Below are positions 48,969-60,255 of a stretch of DNA of 64,000 nt, piece by piece. The notes below the pieces were generated by a model. The model searched no databases. It was not told the DNA's origin and saw nothing but the letters and a program-made list of their open reading frames with translations. The stretch's first letter is position 1, and every line of letters begins with the position of its first letter. The position numbers were made by a program, and so were the translations under genes. Source of the DNA: Myrica gale (lineage: Eukaryota; Streptophyta; Magnoliopsida; Fagales; Myricaceae); contig OZ005612.1 in the NCBI GenBank assembly GCA_963930655.1, positions 1,369,001 through 1,433,000 on the forward strand. The letters are read 5' to 3'.

Positions 48969-49415
48969 ATGTTTAAAATGGATGGTTTATTTTTTTCAGA
49001 CTTAGCAAGTGTTTCCAACATCCCAATGACTAGACCCTTATCTTTGGACTTTAAGTGCATGAGCAACTGTGTCTGTGTCTGCCTGTTTGCATTGGAACGA
49101 TGGGCTGGGTTTATAGATTGGGTAACCAGACCGAATTGCTTTTCCAACTTTGGTACAGGCCAACTGGGGCTTTAGGAATCTAAACCCAAGTTTACCCAAA
49201 AGTCCAGGTTGGGTTCAGTTGGGATTTGGCTAGGTTGCCTAAATAGCACCCCTAAGTTACACCCGGAAAAGGATGCTGTTGTATCGCTCTGTGTAGCAGT
49301 GCAACAATCCTATAAATCTGAAGTCTACGCACAAGCAGTGATACAGACCATAAGAAAGACAACCAAAATATAGGCATAACATAATATAGCTAGCTCAAAT
49401 CACGATGGAATGAAA

Positions 49416-52400
49416 TTAACATTGAATCCTCTGTTTGTATTTCCTCCTAAGAATGGACAATCTTCTCTGCAGAGGGAACTTCTCGTTCCTCTGACCCACT
49501 TTGTCTAAATAGTACACAATTTTTTTCAGGGTCTCCATGACTTCTTCACTCTCATAGCCGAACTCTTTCTCTTGGATACTCAAAATTCGCTTGAGCAGAT
49601 CTAAGAGCTCACTGTCATCCTTCCCTAAGCTAGTCTGGATGGACACCAAACAGTCCAAAGCCTCCCCTGCCATTCAAGTTTGAACAGATCAGCTCTGAGA
49701 AGAAGTTCAAGGTGAATATTGTAAATGCTTTTGGACACTGTTCAAAATCCTTGTCCACGGCCAGATCAGGCAAAACAAAGTAATGGCTAATAAGTAATAA
49801 CCAACATATCCAACCCGAAGGGAGAGGATAAAAGACGAAATGGACAGTATTTGAACATCAAGCAAAAAGAAACAAACCAAGCTTACCAACAGGAAGAGAA
49901 TCTTTTCCAAATGCCTTTTCACGGATGCGCAAAACCTCCAGTGCAAGTTGCTCAGCTTCTTCATTCCGCCTTAAATGGTAGAGAGTAACTGCAAGATTCA
50001 ACATGGGGAAGGTGACAGTTTGATCATCAGGCCCCACTGTCTTCTCCATGATTTTCAAACTAGTCCTCAGCAAGCGTTCAGCCTCCACAAAGTTCTTTGA
50101 GCGTGAATAGGATGTTGCAAGATTCAGAAGGTGCGTCACTGAGCTGGGATGCTCTTTCCCTTTGTACTTCTCAGTGATCAATAAGCATTCCTCTAACATT
50201 TCTCGGCCTTCTTTTCCCCTGAAATCAATGAGATGAAATGGGTACTTCTAATCACGATCAAAGACTTATAATTAGTAAAGTAGCACTATGTGGAAAACAG
50301 TATATCACACAACTTAATCACTTGAAATACTGGGTCTGAACAAGAATCAGACTTCACCTTCCCACAACATGAAGTAACTCTGCCAAATCTATCCTCATCT
50401 TCTCCATTATGCTGTCATCTATAGCCATATAGTTTGAATCTTTGATGATCTGAAGAGATTTTTGATACAGTTGAATGGCTTCATCGGGGATTCCTATGTA
50501 ACATTTACAGAAGAGATAAGCTGTTTGAGAATCTGAGTGATTGATGAAACATAAATGATTTAATGACCTAGAGACTTAGATAAAAGGTCTCGGAATTTCA
50601 CAGTTGTCACAGGATCAAATGAAGAATTCTGAGCAATGTACGATTCTCATTATCCATGAATAAACTTATTTCGTATCACTAGCTGTCATAGTTTTTTTTA
50701 TCAAAACAACGAAATATAGTCAAACTGGTGTTCCCTTGTTGGAGCACATTTTCAATCCACTGGGAGATGGTGAGTGCATGTTATGAAAAGTTAATGCATG
50801 AAGTCCTAAAAGGATCGATGCAGGAAAGAAAGGAACAGAGACACTTTCTCAAAGAAAAAAAAAATTATTGAAAGAGATACAGATAAAGTCACCTTTTGCA
50901 CACTTCGCATGGGCCAGGGAACACATAGCCATTCCAACTCTTCCATCATTTTCTCCATATAACTTCTTATATAACGTTAAAATCCTACAAAGGATTTAGA
51001 ACACAAAAGTGAATAATCAATTCTAAGCTCAGTTCAATCCAGTCAACACGAAAGAAACCAAACTAAGTTATGCACACACATCAAGAAATTAACCTAATAA
51101 AATGAGTTTCTGCATCAGTTGGTCTTCCTTCTTTGAGTAAAAGATTGCCAAGACCAAATAATGCTACAACCAAATCCTCACTTTCAGCGCCTCTTTTCAA
51201 TTCCAAAATAGTAATGGCACGATGATAAGTTTCCATTGCTTTTGTTGATCTGCCAGTGGATCCAAGTACTTTTGCCATCCCCAACAATGGGGTGATAAGA
51301 AAAATGCTACTTTTCCCTAGAAGAAAAGTTTTTAAGGCAACCATTAAGTTTCTGACTTGCTCCTTTCACAATGATTTGGACAACAAAGTAAATATCAAAC
51401 ATGCAACAGCAGTAACAGAAGCTAAAAGAACAAAATAATGAACTTGACATTAGATTTATGGAAATAGTTTCTTAGCAGCCACAACTAGTTAAAAGAAAAG
51501 GCAAAAAAATAATGAACACAGTCCTGGCTTGAGGAATTTGTGGAAATGATATAGTCTCCATCATTATTAAGAGGCCACCTTGTTTTCTCTCTAACATTCC
51601 ATTGGGAAACGGAAGAGTCTCCAGATCATTATACTGACTAAAAATTGAAAGTGGAAAAAGAAATGAGATGTCCTCTAAACCACTATGCATTTGTTGGAAA
51701 TCGTCTCAAATTCTTATTTTGACTTGATTAATTACATGAATTTTCTTGGGAAACTTGTTTGCTAGTATTTTCCTTGTCAAGGAAATAATCACATATCCCT
51801 TGTCCACCGAGGAATAGGAATAGAGGCCTATATATAAGCATTGTTTCTAAGGATTCAGTGCTTCTGTCCATCCAAGGTGGTCTTCCCCCAATAGGGATTT
51901 GTAAAAGGTGTTTCGGACACTGAACTTCAGCCTTGTGCTTTGCAGAGTAGCAATAAAAAAAATAGTTACCCAATTTTACAACTTGGTAATTTAGAAAGTA
52001 AAGTCAGTCAAGGGGTCTAGGATATTAATTTAGACAGTCTGACAACACTAACTTAAACTATTTCACAATCAAAATTAAGTACCTGGAACTGCCAACTATT
52101 TGTGATTCAAGTTGTTACAAAACAGCAGCCAATTCAAGTAACAATAACTACATAAACGTGCACCAATTACCATATCTATTCTCCAGAATATCAATAGACC
52201 TCCGGTACACAAGCAATGATTTGTCAAACTTCCTCAAAGCTGAATACAAACTTCCCATATGCACGAGCACCACATCCAGAAGTGGTTCATTGTCCTTTAG
52301 ACTGTCAACAATCTCCCTCAACTGCCATCAGCAAGAAATGCAAACACCTTGAAAAAAACTTTGCACCAAACACATCCCCCACAGGTTTTACAAATGTGAG

Positions 52401-54082
52401 CAATAATCTGCTATAAATACCAGAATGAAACAATACGGCGACTATCCAAACCTAAAGAGGCACATGCTTGTCTGCATTAAGAAACACAGTTACAATGTTC
52501 AAACCAGACCAAGTCTGGGTGAACATGTGCTTGTTGAGGACACACTTTCTGTCTGTTTTGATATTTGATCATCATAGAATCCATTTAGAATTAAAAAGGA
52601 AGTAAGCAACCAGCAGAGAAATATAAAAAAGGAAAAGGAAAAAGAAAAGGAAGGAAGAGAAGCCAATTGAATATGTCTCTTCTCCCTCTCCGATACCCTT
52701 CTACACTGACAAGAATTCTAAACCCCACATATCTTAACCTTTGTAATGGGTAGCATGTATACAGAGCTTGAAAAAAAGAACAATATGATCCCTATTCTTT
52801 CCTTCTATTATGGCAGAAAGAGCTTATACAAGAAACCATACAAAGTCTCAGAATGTATGACATCAGAGTGTGTACAATGCTAATGGAAAATTCAATTACC
52901 ATAGTCAGTACGGAAGCGACAAACGTCTAATGGAGAACATAATTACCATCGTCAGTAGGGAAGCAACAAACTTTAAATCTCCAACCGCCATATAACCAAG
53001 GGCGATGATGTCAAGAAGAGAAGCTTCTTCAATGCCTTTTCTACCTTCATTCATCTGTTCTTTCACAGCTTCATAATTTGCTTTAAGTAGATCTGCGGCA
53101 TCGATTTTGTTACCCATCACAATCATTCTTTTCACTTCATCAAACAACTCTTGTAACTGTTTCACAAAATCATTCATGTCGTCCAAGGCGTAGCTTGTCT
53201 GGTCAAAAGGCATTTTAGACCTGTCAATCATAAATATCCGTCAATGTTGTTTTAAATCATGAAATGTGCATGTTTTGAATGTGTGACACTAGATCTTGTA
53301 TCCAGTAATTGTTAGATCAACTACTAATATATTCTCAGAAGAGTTTACACCTCCGAAATCCAGGACCCAAGAAGGTATAACATGCATTAAATCAACAATG
53401 CTCACTACAGGAAAACGGCAGCAATTACTTCTGTTATCCCACCTCTGAAAGTCTTTTGCAGTTGAAACACCGAAAGCATTATTTTCACGGCCTGCCACAT
53501 TTGCATCTAATGAGCCAACTGATGCAGAAGGTCGAAGGACTGTGCGATGGGGAATTGTTTTGATGGGTATCATGTAAATCTTGCTGCTGCACTTCTTCTT
53601 TCGGAGACAAACTGGAAAACATGTTGTAGATTTCCGTAAATGTTCTGATTGCACGTGTAGACACGCTTGGCTCATCCTAAAACGTTCGAGTAAGAACAGC
53701 AAAGAACATGAGAGCAGAAGAATGTTGAAGAAACTTCAACACAGCCGACATTTGTATTGAAAAATGAGTCCGTTTTCAGCCAAAAACTTAATTTTAGTAT
53801 AGCCAGCGGAAGCAAGGCCAATTAGCGAAATAAAAACTGATGTCATATAGCTAGCACGAGAAAAACCCATTACAAAAGAGTCCAAGAAAAATTGCACTGA
53901 TAGCAAACTAAACAATCCCAGATGAAAGCAATGAGTTAGTAACCCATATTAACACCACACACCTTTCAACAAGCTAAATTTCAGGACACACACATGGTAA
54001 ACATGAAAAGATAAAGAGAGAGAGTGAGAGGGTACCTATATCTGTCAGCTGAGGGGGAGAGGAAAGGTAGGGAAGTTGCCAT
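49416..54082 (-). CDS. TPR protein of the kinesin-light-chain type, probably organelle-targeted
   Basis: Nine minus-strand exons: 54082-54036, 53676-53443, 53220-52947, 52321-52171, 51316-51094, 50984-50893, 50493-50358, 50218-49887 and 49666-49416, all phases consistent, giving 579 residues. The N-terminus (MATSLPFLSPSADRYRMSQA) and the next 70 residues are rich in S, R and K and poor in acidic residues, like a plastid or mitochondrial presequence. From about 165 to 480 run TPR units: LDVVLVHMGSLYSALRKFDK, LLGMAKVLGSTGRSTKAMET, VVALFGLGNLLLKEGRPTDA, HLLNLATSYSRSKNFVEAE and FPMLNLAVTLYHLRRNEEAE. Their 42-residue spacing is that of kinesin light chains. The probable Arabidopsis counterpart is At5g53080 (from memory). 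It should act as a protein-binding scaffold; the partner is unknown. Confidence 0.88.
52890..52975. repeat. Short tandem duplication over a splice donor
   Basis: About 48 bases are duplicated: AATTACCATAGTCAGTACGGAAG near 52897 and AATTACCATCGTCAGTAGGGAAG near 52941. The copy at 52941 contains the end of TPR-gene exon 3 and its donor; the other is a decayed copy with a second donor (CTATG|GTAATT). Reading into the second copy meets a stop before that donor. Confidence 0.75.
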
Positions 54083-54190
54083 GGAGGAGTTTGCAGAGCA
54101 GAGAAACTCGAGTAATGGCTGGTGGAATGAAAGCTCTCAACTTTAACAGAATGGGCGAGTTGACTCAGCGAGTTACTAGGATGACAGGGC

Positions 54191-54272
54191 TGGGCTAGGG
54201 CTTCAAAATCAGGTAGGCTCAGAATTCATGGAGCCCAAGATAAACTAGATTACGTGAGATCCATCAAGCCCA
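54191..54272 (-). promoter_or_regulatory. Site II cluster upstream of the TPR gene
   Basis: Three TGGGCT motifs lie within 200 bases of the TPR-gene ATG: 54191-54196 (+), and on the minus strand 54237-54232 and 54272-54267. Site II (TGGGCY) clusters mark many nuclear genes for organelle proteins, which fits the presequence. Confidence 0.5.
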
Positions 54273-54857
54273 TCTTTATATGAGCCCGCAGCTTAATGAT
54301 AATAACGACCCACTAAAATATAGACAAAGTAAATCAGAATTATTTTTTTGAGAGAAACATAAGCGACATATTCTCACGCAACCGAACCGGCCGACCTCCG
54401 AACCTGATCGGCCCGGCTGGTTCTTCCAAGGTTGAGAATTCCTTAGAATGGAACCAGTCATTCGATTTAGTTCTCGATTTGGGCTTAAAACCGAACCGAC
54501 TATCAGTTTTCAGCCCTCGTATCAAAGGCTCAAGAAAGAGTTAGAAACGGCCCCTCGCTCATCTATTGGGGCCAGACTGAATTTTGGCATCATCACTAAT
54601 GTTAAACAATTATTTGGCATATTATGGTCCAACTCAATAATGTTTTTGACTGACTCGGTTTACTCAAATTACAAATAGCATTTTCAACCTCATTGATATT
54701 TTCCGTATTATTTTTTTTCTCGAATTTCTGAGAGTTCCCTAAAATCTCAGACTTCACATCCCAGTTCCTTAACGACTTGGCAAAAGCCGATAATTGGAGG
54801 GGATGAGATAGTAGTTTCCAGAAAGTTAATGAGTAGTTTTTCTCTGGAAAAAAATAA

Positions 54858-55250
54858 GGGAAATTTGCTTTTTAGTCCTTAGGTTTTAACCCCTTTTCAT
54901 TTTTAGTCATGAATTTTAGAGGGTCAAAATTTTAGTCCTTGAACTTTCATCTTTGTAAAATTTAGTCCTTCCGTCAGTCTGCCGTCAGTTTGCCGTCAAA
55001 TTTGTACCGGTCGACCGCTACATGAAGTGGACGACCGCTACATATACCGGTCGACCGCTCATTTTCAAAACATATATCCGGTCGACCGCTTCAAAATTGG
55101 CGGTCGACCAGTACAAAAATTGACGGTAGACCGGCGGAAGGACTAAATTTTACAAAGATGAAAGTTCAAGGACTAAAATTTTGAAGGTTGAAAGTTAAGG
55201 ACTAAAATTAAAAAGGACCCAAAACCTAAGGACTAAAAAGAAAATTTCCC
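54858..55250. mobile_element. MULE-type MITE with CGGTCGACCGCT repeats
   Basis: The 393-bp element has ends GGGAAATTTGCTTTTTAGTC and, from the other strand, GGGAAATTTTCTTTTTAGTC, with inverted arms of about 130 bp. The middle has five or six versions of CGGTCGACCGCT. The flanks are A-rich (AAAAAATAA and AAAAAAAAA), compatible with a 9-bp duplication. Confidence 0.8.
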
Positions 55251-56040
55251 AAAAAAAAAAAGAACGAGTAGGTTTTTCAAACAAGAAATCTTATTGCGTT
55301 TGGAAAAAGAAACTCAAGAAATTTTGTTACAATAACGAGGGACCTTATGCTTGCAGAAAGGGCTCTAAAGAAAAAAGATTTTAGCTCAAAATTAGTCTAC
55401 TCAACATCAACAAAAGTGAAATTCTTCATAGATTAGGCCTTTAAACTTTCAAAATCAATCAATTTGTAAATCTGACAGTCAGAATCGCAATGCTCATTTA
55501 TGGATAAAATGTGAGTCCGAACCATTTTCTGAGGTTACTTCGATAGTTTAAGGGGTAAAGTAACTTTTACTCAATTATTCCTCTCACCACAAATCATCCA
55601 CATAGGGCAAAATGGTGCGTCCTCCGAACAGAACTTCTACTATGGTCCAATAAACCTTTTCAGCACAAAATCAAAATAAATGTTAAGAGAACCGAATTTA
55701 TTCTTTGGACAACAGAAGTCATAACTGTGAAACCAGCTCTGTCATATAATCAGACAGATAATCAAGCAAGGATTACAAAATCAAATACTTTTAAATTACA
55801 AGGCATCACTACCAAAATAATTAATTACAAAGTTAAGCCAAACCATCCCAAGATCTTATGGGACAAGGGTGCCTTATCAAGCTAAAAGGTGCCTTATCAA
55901 GCTAAAAGTGGAAGCAGAGAGAAAAGTTCTCAAATGAACTGTGGGAAATGGGGACGATAGCCCAAAAACATGAGAGAAACTCATATTTTCATTTTCATTG
56001 GAAGCATCCCCGAGCTCAAAATTAGGGTGTTGTCCGATGT

Positions 56041-58566
56041 TTATTTACCCCGGATTTTCACAGCAGTAGTCCACTGAACTTTCCCCTCCGGCATTGGGAT
56101 AGACTTCGGGAAGCGTAGTGGCACCTCAACTTCGCCAAAAGTTGTTAAAGGAGACGGTAGATGCACGTTTTCAGGAGCAAGACGCACACACAGCTGCCTT
56201 TCTACCTGAAATGGCACAGAAAATGCATTAGCGGGCCAAACAGAAACCCAGGGGGGAAAGGGTAGACACAGCAAATAAAACAGCCGACTCCCAAGCCTCA
56301 TCTCAGATATTTATGGTTAGTCCCCATATCTGTGAAGTGTATCCGTACTTCATTATCAAATTATATGCAGCAAAAGAAGAACCACAACCTAGTGTACTTT
56401 GTTGGTCTAGACTAGCAAGGTCGAATCAAATGTTCCTTTTTCTTCTGTGTAGAAAAAAATTACGTTCTCCAAGCATACCAGGTCCAATTAGCTTTTGAGA
56501 AGTCACATCAGACAGTAAAAAGCTATGTCTTTTACGAAGCAATCTCCATCGGATCCTCGATCACTTATACCATTGCCCCTACTTACCCAGAATCCATCAT
56601 TTCAGTCAAAGGATAACAAGCAAATTACAATTCCAAACACAACTTAAGAAAAATACAAAACAAGATGGACATAGAAAACATATGATGCCTAAAGAGGAAT
56701 CACAGTGTGAGCTGAGTTAAAAGAATTACACATCAATAAATATCAAACTACTTCATAGATTTCCAGCTTTCAGCAATTAAAAGCAAAAGGTTAACCACAT
56801 ATTTTCTAAAATTCAAGAACCGCCAAGGTGCATTAAACCAACTGCAGGCGCTCAAAGAAAAAATAGTACTCAAAACTTAAGAGGAATCCAAGGGCATAAC
56901 CAAAAAGCCCCCTTCGTTTTGTCATGGGAATAATTTGCTACAATAAGTACCACCATGACCCAATTGTTTATGGCATGGAGTGTTAAGTTTTTTAAGAAAC
57001 AATGCATGTGTACCTCTTGGGTGTTGCAGAAATGAAAATGATAATATTGGTGAGGGGAATTATTAGGATGGATAAGATAAGGAATGAAGTCATCAGTCCA
57101 AAGGCAACAGTGACTCCCATTGAGCAAAGGATGGAGGTGTGTCACATAAGATGGTTTGAATTTGATCATATATAAAAGATAATGCACTGACAAGATTGAA
57201 TAATTAGCTTCAAAACTACTGATGTGTAAAGAGATACAAGGAGACATCGAATAATATGGGTGGAAGACATGAAGAAGGTCATGTTTATTAAGGAGGCAAT
57301 AGAACGGTGTAAAAGGAATCCATGTGGCCCACAAAATTAGCTGGTGAGGATCCAAAGAGCTGACCCCAAATTCACTAGGCGTTAAAGTCTAATTTAATAG
57401 AATAATCTGTTTAGCATGTAGAACAAAAGCCAAACCTCAGCTATGATATCATCCTTTGTTACAGGTGAACGCAATTCTATGGGCTCATTTTTTGTGGCGC
57501 TTGAACGAATTTTTTCAACATTGACCAACCTCCGCAATACCTGCAAAATCTGATACATGTCAATTCCTGATGTATTGCAATCAAAATTTTTAATTAATTT
57601 ATCAGATACCATCACCAATTAATTCAATGAGGAGATCAACTATGTAGGGTAACTAGCCAAACAACAGACACAAAGGGATGCATACATAAATTCATATCTA
57701 TAGACGAAATGGAATGCAATCTCATCTAGTGAGCTTATTAACAATTTAAAAGAATTGACTTTAAGTACAAACCAGTTTAGATTTATCTAGACGCCTCGCT
57801 GCCTTCTCATAGTCTTTCATCTTATCTTCCTTAGACTCTTTAACCACTGTAACCTCCTCTTCTTCTTCCTCAGGTTGGTATATCTGAAGAAAATAGGTGA
57901 GAAGCATATCGTCAGCAATTGATTGCATACATAGAAAGGTCAAAGGGCATTGTTGTCTCTTTGTTTTTCTATGAGGCGAGAAATCACATCTAAAGTGATA
58001 TGCCATAGTATATGGCATGCAACAAAATTATAACTAGTTTAATGGCATTTCTGATGCCCAGGACCTATTCCATCCTACCCACAGATTCACAACTTCGCAT
58101 GTTTGCTCGAATCTTTGCATAGGAGTTCATCTGTATGCGTCTAGAACATAACCGCAAAAAAAAAAAATACTATCTACTGATGAGATCTGTGCAACAGAAA
58201 CGAACCTTGCGCTGTTCTCTGATCAGAAAAGCATATTTATCAATATTTGGGACCGCCAGCAACTTGGGCATAAGGTGGTTACGGAAATATCCAGGAGCAA
58301 CCTTTACTGTCTCACCAGCTTTCCCAAGCTTCTCTACGCTCTGAATGTATCACCGCTACTTGGTTAATGAAAACCAGACTAACAAATAACTTTGCAAAAA
58401 ATCGTTAAATCCTTCCACTAACCGTCGCTAGAATAACTTCCAACTTCTTATAACGAAGCCCTTGACTAGCATATAGCAGTGGATTCACCATGCGATCACT
58501 GCTCTGGAGGCTCGTGTCTGTAATAATCTTCCGAAGAGCATTTCTGCCATATTGCATATAAGCCAT
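56041..58566 (-). CDS. Mitochondrial ribosomal protein bL9
   Basis: Five minus-strand exons: 58566-58423, 58340-58206, 57883-57773, 57540-57436 and 56205-56041, giving 219 residues with all junctions in phase. The bL9 N-terminal domain starts at about 39: YKKLEVILAT, then SVEKLGKAGETVKVAPGYFR and NHLMPKLLAV. This GxxVxVxxGYxRNxLxP pattern is the family signature and contacts 23S-type rRNA. An acidic linker (QPEEEEEEVTVVKE) and a C-terminal domain (RSPVTKDDIIAEVERQLCVR, VPLRFPKSIP) follow. The first 38 residues would be the targeting part. The length matches plant mitochondrial L9; from memory this is At5g53070. The last intron (56206-57435) holds a 161-codon open frame on the same strand, which I take as chance. 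Confidence 0.92.
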
Positions 58567-60255
58567 CTAACGCCTGTATCTATATTAAAGAAAACCCAAA
58601 TATCTTAATCAAAACCACATTTCGAAGCTTTAAGAAGCTATACATAAATAAGAAGGAAAACAATAAAGAGGAATGAAAACGAGAAAGGAGAAGAACTCGT
58701 ACAGTCTAGAACGTCGGAGAGACGCCACGCCAGCGGAGTGAGAGCAGTTACTGGTCAGGGTTTTGTGCTCGTTTGTTGCAGTTCCAGAGAAAGAAGGGGC
58801 TTATGGGTTTTGGTGGCGAAATACCTGAAATACCCCCAAATTTTTTGTTTTTATTCTTTGGCTTAATTGCGCGGTTGTTCCTGTAACTTTTTTATAAATT
58901 CGTCCATATGGTATCATTTGTACAAATAGGTCCATGTGATCATCCTTTTAGGTAAAAGTTAGTCCCTCCGTCCATCATGCGTTAACACACTAACAACGAG
59001 CTAATCGTCCTCTACATTAATCACGTCAGCAACAAATGAAATGATGTCGCATATCTAACGACGAGTCGGTCGACCGCTACACGAACCGATCGACCGATGT
59101 AAGTTGTCTCTTTGTAGCGATCGACCGCCTCTCATTCCGTTAGTGTATTAACGCTTGATAGATGAAGTGATTAACTTTTACTTAGTAGGGTGACCACAGA
59201 GACCTGTTTGTACAAAATGATACCACATGATCGAATTTGTAAAAAAACTATACCACAAGGACTTGTAATACAATTAAGCGTTATTATTTCGCCCGAGTCT
59301 TTTCTTTCTTGCTACATTTTATTCTCATTCTTTAATTTCTTTTTTCCACTTTCTTTCTTTCTTTTTATTTTATTATTTTATTTTTTCATACACAATATTG
59401 TTCATATAAAATTTCAAATAACATAAACTTTACAATAAAATCTACCAAATCTCTTTCTGAAATACTCATCATTTAATGTTACTCATAAAATTTCAAAATC
59501 ATGTTGTGTAATGAAAATATTCTCATAAATTTGGATGATTTGTCCTAGCATTGCTTAGAATGTGGTATTTTGGAAAGATGTTTACCCAGTTAATCAAGCA
59601 GAAAACGGGAGGGTAAAATTGACAGATCACATGAGCTACAAGAACTCTCTGTTTTTCAAAAGCTGCAATACTTTCGACAAAGAACAAATAGGCTCCTAAC
59701 ATTGTGTCTACTGAGAAAAGCAAAATGATATTATTAAACGAAAAAACAATCACATAATCTCTTCCATTTTCTTACTGCTTTTATACCAACAACACTCATA
59801 TGCTGGCCCATTCAAATACCATCACTTTCATCTTCGTGCCTGGACCGACCTAACAGAGCATAAAAAAATTCTACTTTTCTTTTGCCAAAACAACTTTGGC
59901 CAACAAGGAAAAAAAACACTCTGGAAAATGGAGAGCAAATCATAAATGCCAAAAGGAAACCTTAATAAATAAAAAAAAGGCAATAAAACGAACTGCAGCA
60001 TAGCAGAAAAGCAATCATTAAAGCTCTCTACGATAATTACATTTACATTGGAATGTTTCTTTCACTATGAACATTCATACTCCTAAAACAGCAGCTTGGT
60101 GGAAGATATACAAACCATCCGGTGACCATGGAGCAAAAGGCCCCCTTGCTCTTTAATGAAAACACATCCAGGGAGATCACGTATCAAAAACTGAAGTGGC
60201 CGTATCCCGGATCCTTGTATAGGGAGCTTTCAGTAGGCACGTTTCTCACATTAAC
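58567..60255. other. Intergenic region between bL9 and the KH-protein gene
   Basis: Contains the bL9 leader and promoter, a MITE (58860-59280), T-rich sequence and the 3' UTR of the KH gene. No other gene was seen. Confidence 0.5.
58860..59280. mobile_element. MULE-type MITE sharing the CGGTCGACCGCT core
   Basis: The 421-bp element has ends GGCTTAATTGCGCGG and, from the other strand, CGCTTAATTGTATTA. Inverted arms of about 150 bp contain TGTACAAAYAGGTC. The flanks TTATTCTTT (58851-58859) and TTATTATTT (59281-59289) match at 8 of 9 bases. The centre has GTCGGTCGACCGCTACA and related words. Confidence 0.78.

Larger units (their letters stand above)
45438..49415. other. Leader of the 448-residue gene and intergenic region
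   Basis: 45438 to about 46500 probably holds a 5' UTR intron and leader exon. A 26-bp direct repeat (ATACTTCGAGGTCAAAGAAC and beyond) occurs at about 46427 and 46462. Then come a family A MITE (46613-46796), AT-rich DNA and a retroposon (48087-48968). At 49085-49256 a stretch ends in TAGCACCCCTA like a hAT terminus. No coding gene was seen. Confidence 0.5.
54083..56040. other. Intergenic region between the TPR gene and bL9 gene
   Basis: Holds the TPR promoter (site II motifs at 54191-54272) and a MITE (54858-55250). A stretch at about 54380-54500 with ACCGAACCGG and AAAACCGAACCGAC words resembles a transposon terminus, but its family is unclear. No gene was seen. Confidence 0.5.

Noticed and set aside
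49085-49256. Possible hAT element ending in TAGCACCCCTA
   Set aside because: Only one end is recognisable and no 8-bp duplication was found, so it is mentioned only in the region description.
56870-57355. 161-codon minus-strand open frame
   Set aside because: It lies wholly inside the last bL9 intron, is not bounded by matching splice sites and resembles nothing known.
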